A stretch of 64,000 nucleotides of DNA, taken from assembly GCA_026027325.1 (NCBI GenBank), contig JAMSLZ010000001.1:2666001-2730000 (forward strand), read 5' to 3'. This document shows, in pieces, positions 61,983 through 64,000 of the stretch (positions are counted from its first letter, which is position 1; the number at the start of each line of letters is the position of its first letter). A program made the position numbers and the translations under genes. Under the pieces are notes generated by a model. It ran no database searches and had not been told where the DNA came from. It worked only from the letters and a program-made list of their open reading frames with translations. The DNA is from Actinomucor elegans (taxonomy: Eukaryota; Mucoromycota; Mucoromycetes; Mucorales; Mucoraceae).

Positions 61983-62430
61983 CTCCAAAAAACTGTTGTA
62001 CTATATCCTAGGGACTTTTAAAAGGACGTCGATCCTCGAGAATAGCGAGTAAGGTACACTAACTGCCTAAAATTAGGATTATTTCATATGCTTAGCGATT
62101 TCTAAATCTACGTGACGGCCATTAACACAGTTCCATTCATCTAGAGCTTGATTTTAGAAGATTGACCCAAGCACCTAGCAATCCAAATACTTATTATGTG
62201 GTACCATCGCATAAGCTGATTGATACAAAGAGTAAAGAATCATTCTATTAAATCTGTCGAATCTCAAACAGGCTTCCTAGTTTAAATGATAAATCCAGGG
62301 CAACGCGTTTTTATCAGACCTCAGCCCTTGAATATCAACACTAACAAATCCAACAAACAAATAACAAAAATAATGACTAAATCAATGTTTAAAATGAGAG
62401 AGATCACTTTAATTGATGATGCTAAAAAGT

Positions 62431-63530
62431 TTAAGCAGAAGCAGACTTTTGCATGGAAGAGGTACGACGACGTTCAATCTTCTCTTGCTTGGACTCCTTG
62501 ACACGCTTAGCGAGCAATTGCTTGTAATCGGCCTCGGCCTCACGAGAAGCCTCAGCTCTTCTGCGCTTAAGAGCTTGTCTGTGTCTCTTACGTTGGAGAG
62601 TAAGAGGGGTGACAAGACGTTGGATCTTGGGAGCCTTGGTGTAAGCCTTCTTACCTTCAGCCTTGGGTTGAACTTCACGACGAATGACATACTTGCGGAC
62701 ATCATCTTCCTTGGTCAAGTTCTAATAGTAATAATGTATGAATATACTGCGCGTCTCTCTTTCTCTCTATCAATTAATAACTTACAAAGAACTTTCTGAT
62801 CTTGGAAGCACGCTTGGGACCGAGACGCTTGGGGACAGTGGTATCAGTCAAACCGGGAATATCTTGCTCACCTTGCTTAACAACGACGAGAGACAAGACA
62901 GAGAGATCAGAACCGACGATACAACCACGGACAGACTTTCTCTTGCGCTCACCGGTACGGCGAGGACGGTAACAAGAGTGACCCTTGGACATCAAGAGAC
63001 GAACACGGTGAGGCAAAAGGACACCTTGCTTCATGGGGAAACCTTGCTTATCGTTACCACCAGAGATGCGGAAGACGTAACCCTTGAATTCATCACCAAG
63101 AGAATCGCCAGAAACTTCTTGGGCCATACGCTTATCGTAGAAACCACGGCTATCAAAAAAGAAAAATGAGTTAGAAAAGGCGTCTCAAATGAATGTCAAC
63201 TGCATCAAAAAGAAATCGAAGAGAAAAATAACAGTAGCGTGAATAATCTATGCAGTGCTGACTTTAATCGTAACTTGAAGGCAAACTGGTCGAGATTCCC
63301 TGTCGTTTGCACATTTGTCCTTTTTCTCTTCCATTCATGACTTTTTGATTGCCAAGTTGATTGCTGCATTAGACTTACAGACGACGTTCATCTTCGATTT
63401 CAATCAATTTTTGGCAGCCGGTGGCTGGGTTGGCAATGTTCAACTAGATTGATCAAGAAAAAGGTAAATCATCTGTTCATATCATTCATCCATCCATGGT
63501 TCTAGATGGCTGTTTGTTACGGACCTTCAT
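62431..63530 (-). CDS. RPS6: 40S ribosomal protein eS6
   Basis: Four exons on the minus strand: 63525-63530, 63379-63443, 62786-63149 and 62431-62721, giving 241 residues, normal for eS6. The sequence [60 protein letters not shown] and the basic C-terminal helix are those of eS6. The protein binds 18S rRNA on the 40S subunit and its C-terminal serines (here [13 protein letters not shown]) are the S6-kinase target downstream of TOR. The first coding exon is just ATG AAG (6 nt), with an intron directly behind, a layout common in ribosomal-protein genes; the donor GTCCGT is weak. The second intron (229 nt) is far longer than most introns in the window. Confidence 0.97.
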
Positions 63531-63888
63531 ACCGCAGATAGAGAGGAGGATCTATACGTTGGCGCATCTTTCCCTTTGATGTAATTCTTTCAGAATGCTG
63601 AACCCATAACCAGAACAGGAACATTTGTTTGTCCGGTCAGCTTGGGCCGGACATCTGTGCGTCACGGTCCGGCTTGTTTAGCTTTAAGTGTTGATTCCAT
63701 TTGCCAGTCATTGAAAGGTTTTTTTTTGAGAGTAGTGCGTGGTGGTGTTAAGCTTAGCGCTGGTATACAGAAAGAACTCTTTTTTAGTCCGTTGTTCTTT
63801 TCAATAACTACAAAAGTGATCATAGGTACATTAATAATGACTTGGAGCGAGTTTAAATGGCATTTTGACTAATGAAAAAGTAAGCAGT
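63531..63888. promoter_or_regulatory. Divergent promoter with GTCCGG inverted repeat (eS6 / eIF4E-like)
   Basis: The 358 bp between the two start codons hold GTCCGG at 63631-63636, its reverse complement CCGGAC at 63647-63652 and a third GTCCGG at 63667-63672. The three hexamers stand in an AT-rich promoter, so they may be a shared site for a ribosomal-gene factor. There may be 5' UTR introns on either side. Confidence 0.5.
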
Positions 63889-64000
63889 ATGACTGAACAA
63901 GAAACACGTCCTGTTTCCACCGAGGAACAACAGCCAACACAAGAAACTCAACAAAATACCGAGCAGTCTTCCGATGACACTGTTAAAACTGTCTTTCACG
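63889..64000 (+). CDS. Probable translation initiation factor eIF4E, N-terminal start (partial)
   Basis: The gene runs off the right edge after 37 codons: MTEQETRPVSTEEQQPTQET and 17 more residues ending DTVKTVFH. A disordered Gln/Glu/Thr-rich N terminus ending in TVF followed by an acidic or basic residue is the usual lead-in to the eIF4E cap-binding fold in fungi. No part of the cap-binding domain (the tryptophans) is in the window, so this rests on the N-terminal pattern alone. ATG 63889 is the first in frame after a stop upstream at 63868. Confidence 0.5.
   Translation, partial: MTEQETRPVSTEEQQPTQETQQNTEQSSDDTVKTVFH

Larger units (their letters stand above)
60747..62430. other. Intergenic region rich in the dispersed palindromic repeat
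   Basis: About 1.7 kb between the convergent nucleoporin and eS6 genes. It holds copies of the short palindromic family at about 60990-61055 (minus), 61470-61500 (partial), 61751-61826 and 61903-61982. No gene is seen; the frame at 62286-62501 overlaps the eS6 3' end and is not supported. Confidence 0.65.

Noticed and set aside
62409..63169. Plus-strand frames of 128 and 143 codons
   Set aside because: They are antisense shadows of the biased eS6 coding exons and cross its introns.

Overview
This is a window of eukaryotic nuclear DNA, most likely from an early-diverging filamentous fungus of the Mucoromycota (Mucorales type). The reasons are: AT-rich spacers, genes split by many short GT..AG introns (mostly about 50-80 nt), a white collar-2 type PAS/GATA protein, a diaphanous-type formin, chitin-pathway GFAT, a DUF3759/CipC-like protein, LINE remnants and solo-LTR-like repeats. 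Gene models below were joined by hand from donor and acceptor sites. Every multi-exon model reads through in one frame to a length normal for its family, but none has transcript support.

Layout. 0-2 kb: 3' end of a CTR copper transporter, then a PLP aminotransferase (Aro8/AADAT type). 2-7.3 kb: a repeat-bearing spacer, then mannose-6-phosphate isomerase and a WC-2/MadB-like photoresponse factor, both minus. 7.4-16.2 kb: an accessory, repeat-rich stretch with a 5'-truncated LINE insertion with target-site duplication, two LTR-like copies, a decayed LINE reverse transcriptase, tRNA-Asp, and a possible very small two-exon gene whose intron is almost wholly a dispersed repeat. 16.2-28.8 kb (all minus): a regulator ending in a WRKY/FLYWCH-like zinc module, a CipC-like protein whose start codon is split by an intron, an UNC-93-like membrane protein, and a 13-exon Syo1/HEATR3 homologue. 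30.6-35.4 kb (plus): Atg13 and a secreted, probably GPI-anchored HExxH metallopeptidase. 37.5-39.8 kb: GFAT. 42.2-50.8 kb: Tim9 (plus), then minus-strand gp78/AMFR-type RING ligase, formin and a Reg1-like protein. 51-64 kb: an RS-rich protein like plant Style cell-cycle inhibitor 1, tRNA-Gly, Nup192/Nup205, ribosomal protein eS6 (minus) and, facing away from it, the 5' end of a probable eIF4E gene.

The genes are mostly ordinary housekeeping genes and do not form a metabolic cluster. Mannose-6-phosphate isomerase and GFAT both use fructose-6-phosphate for cell-wall sugars, and eS6, Syo1 and eIF4E all serve ribosomes or translation, but they are scattered. I found no clear new multi-gene system. 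The unusual material lies in the non-coding DNA (a dispersed roughly 85-bp palindromic repeat in at least ten copies, repeat-derived intron, paired interspersed repeats) and in a few gene structures (split start codon, tiny exons, stop-free introns).
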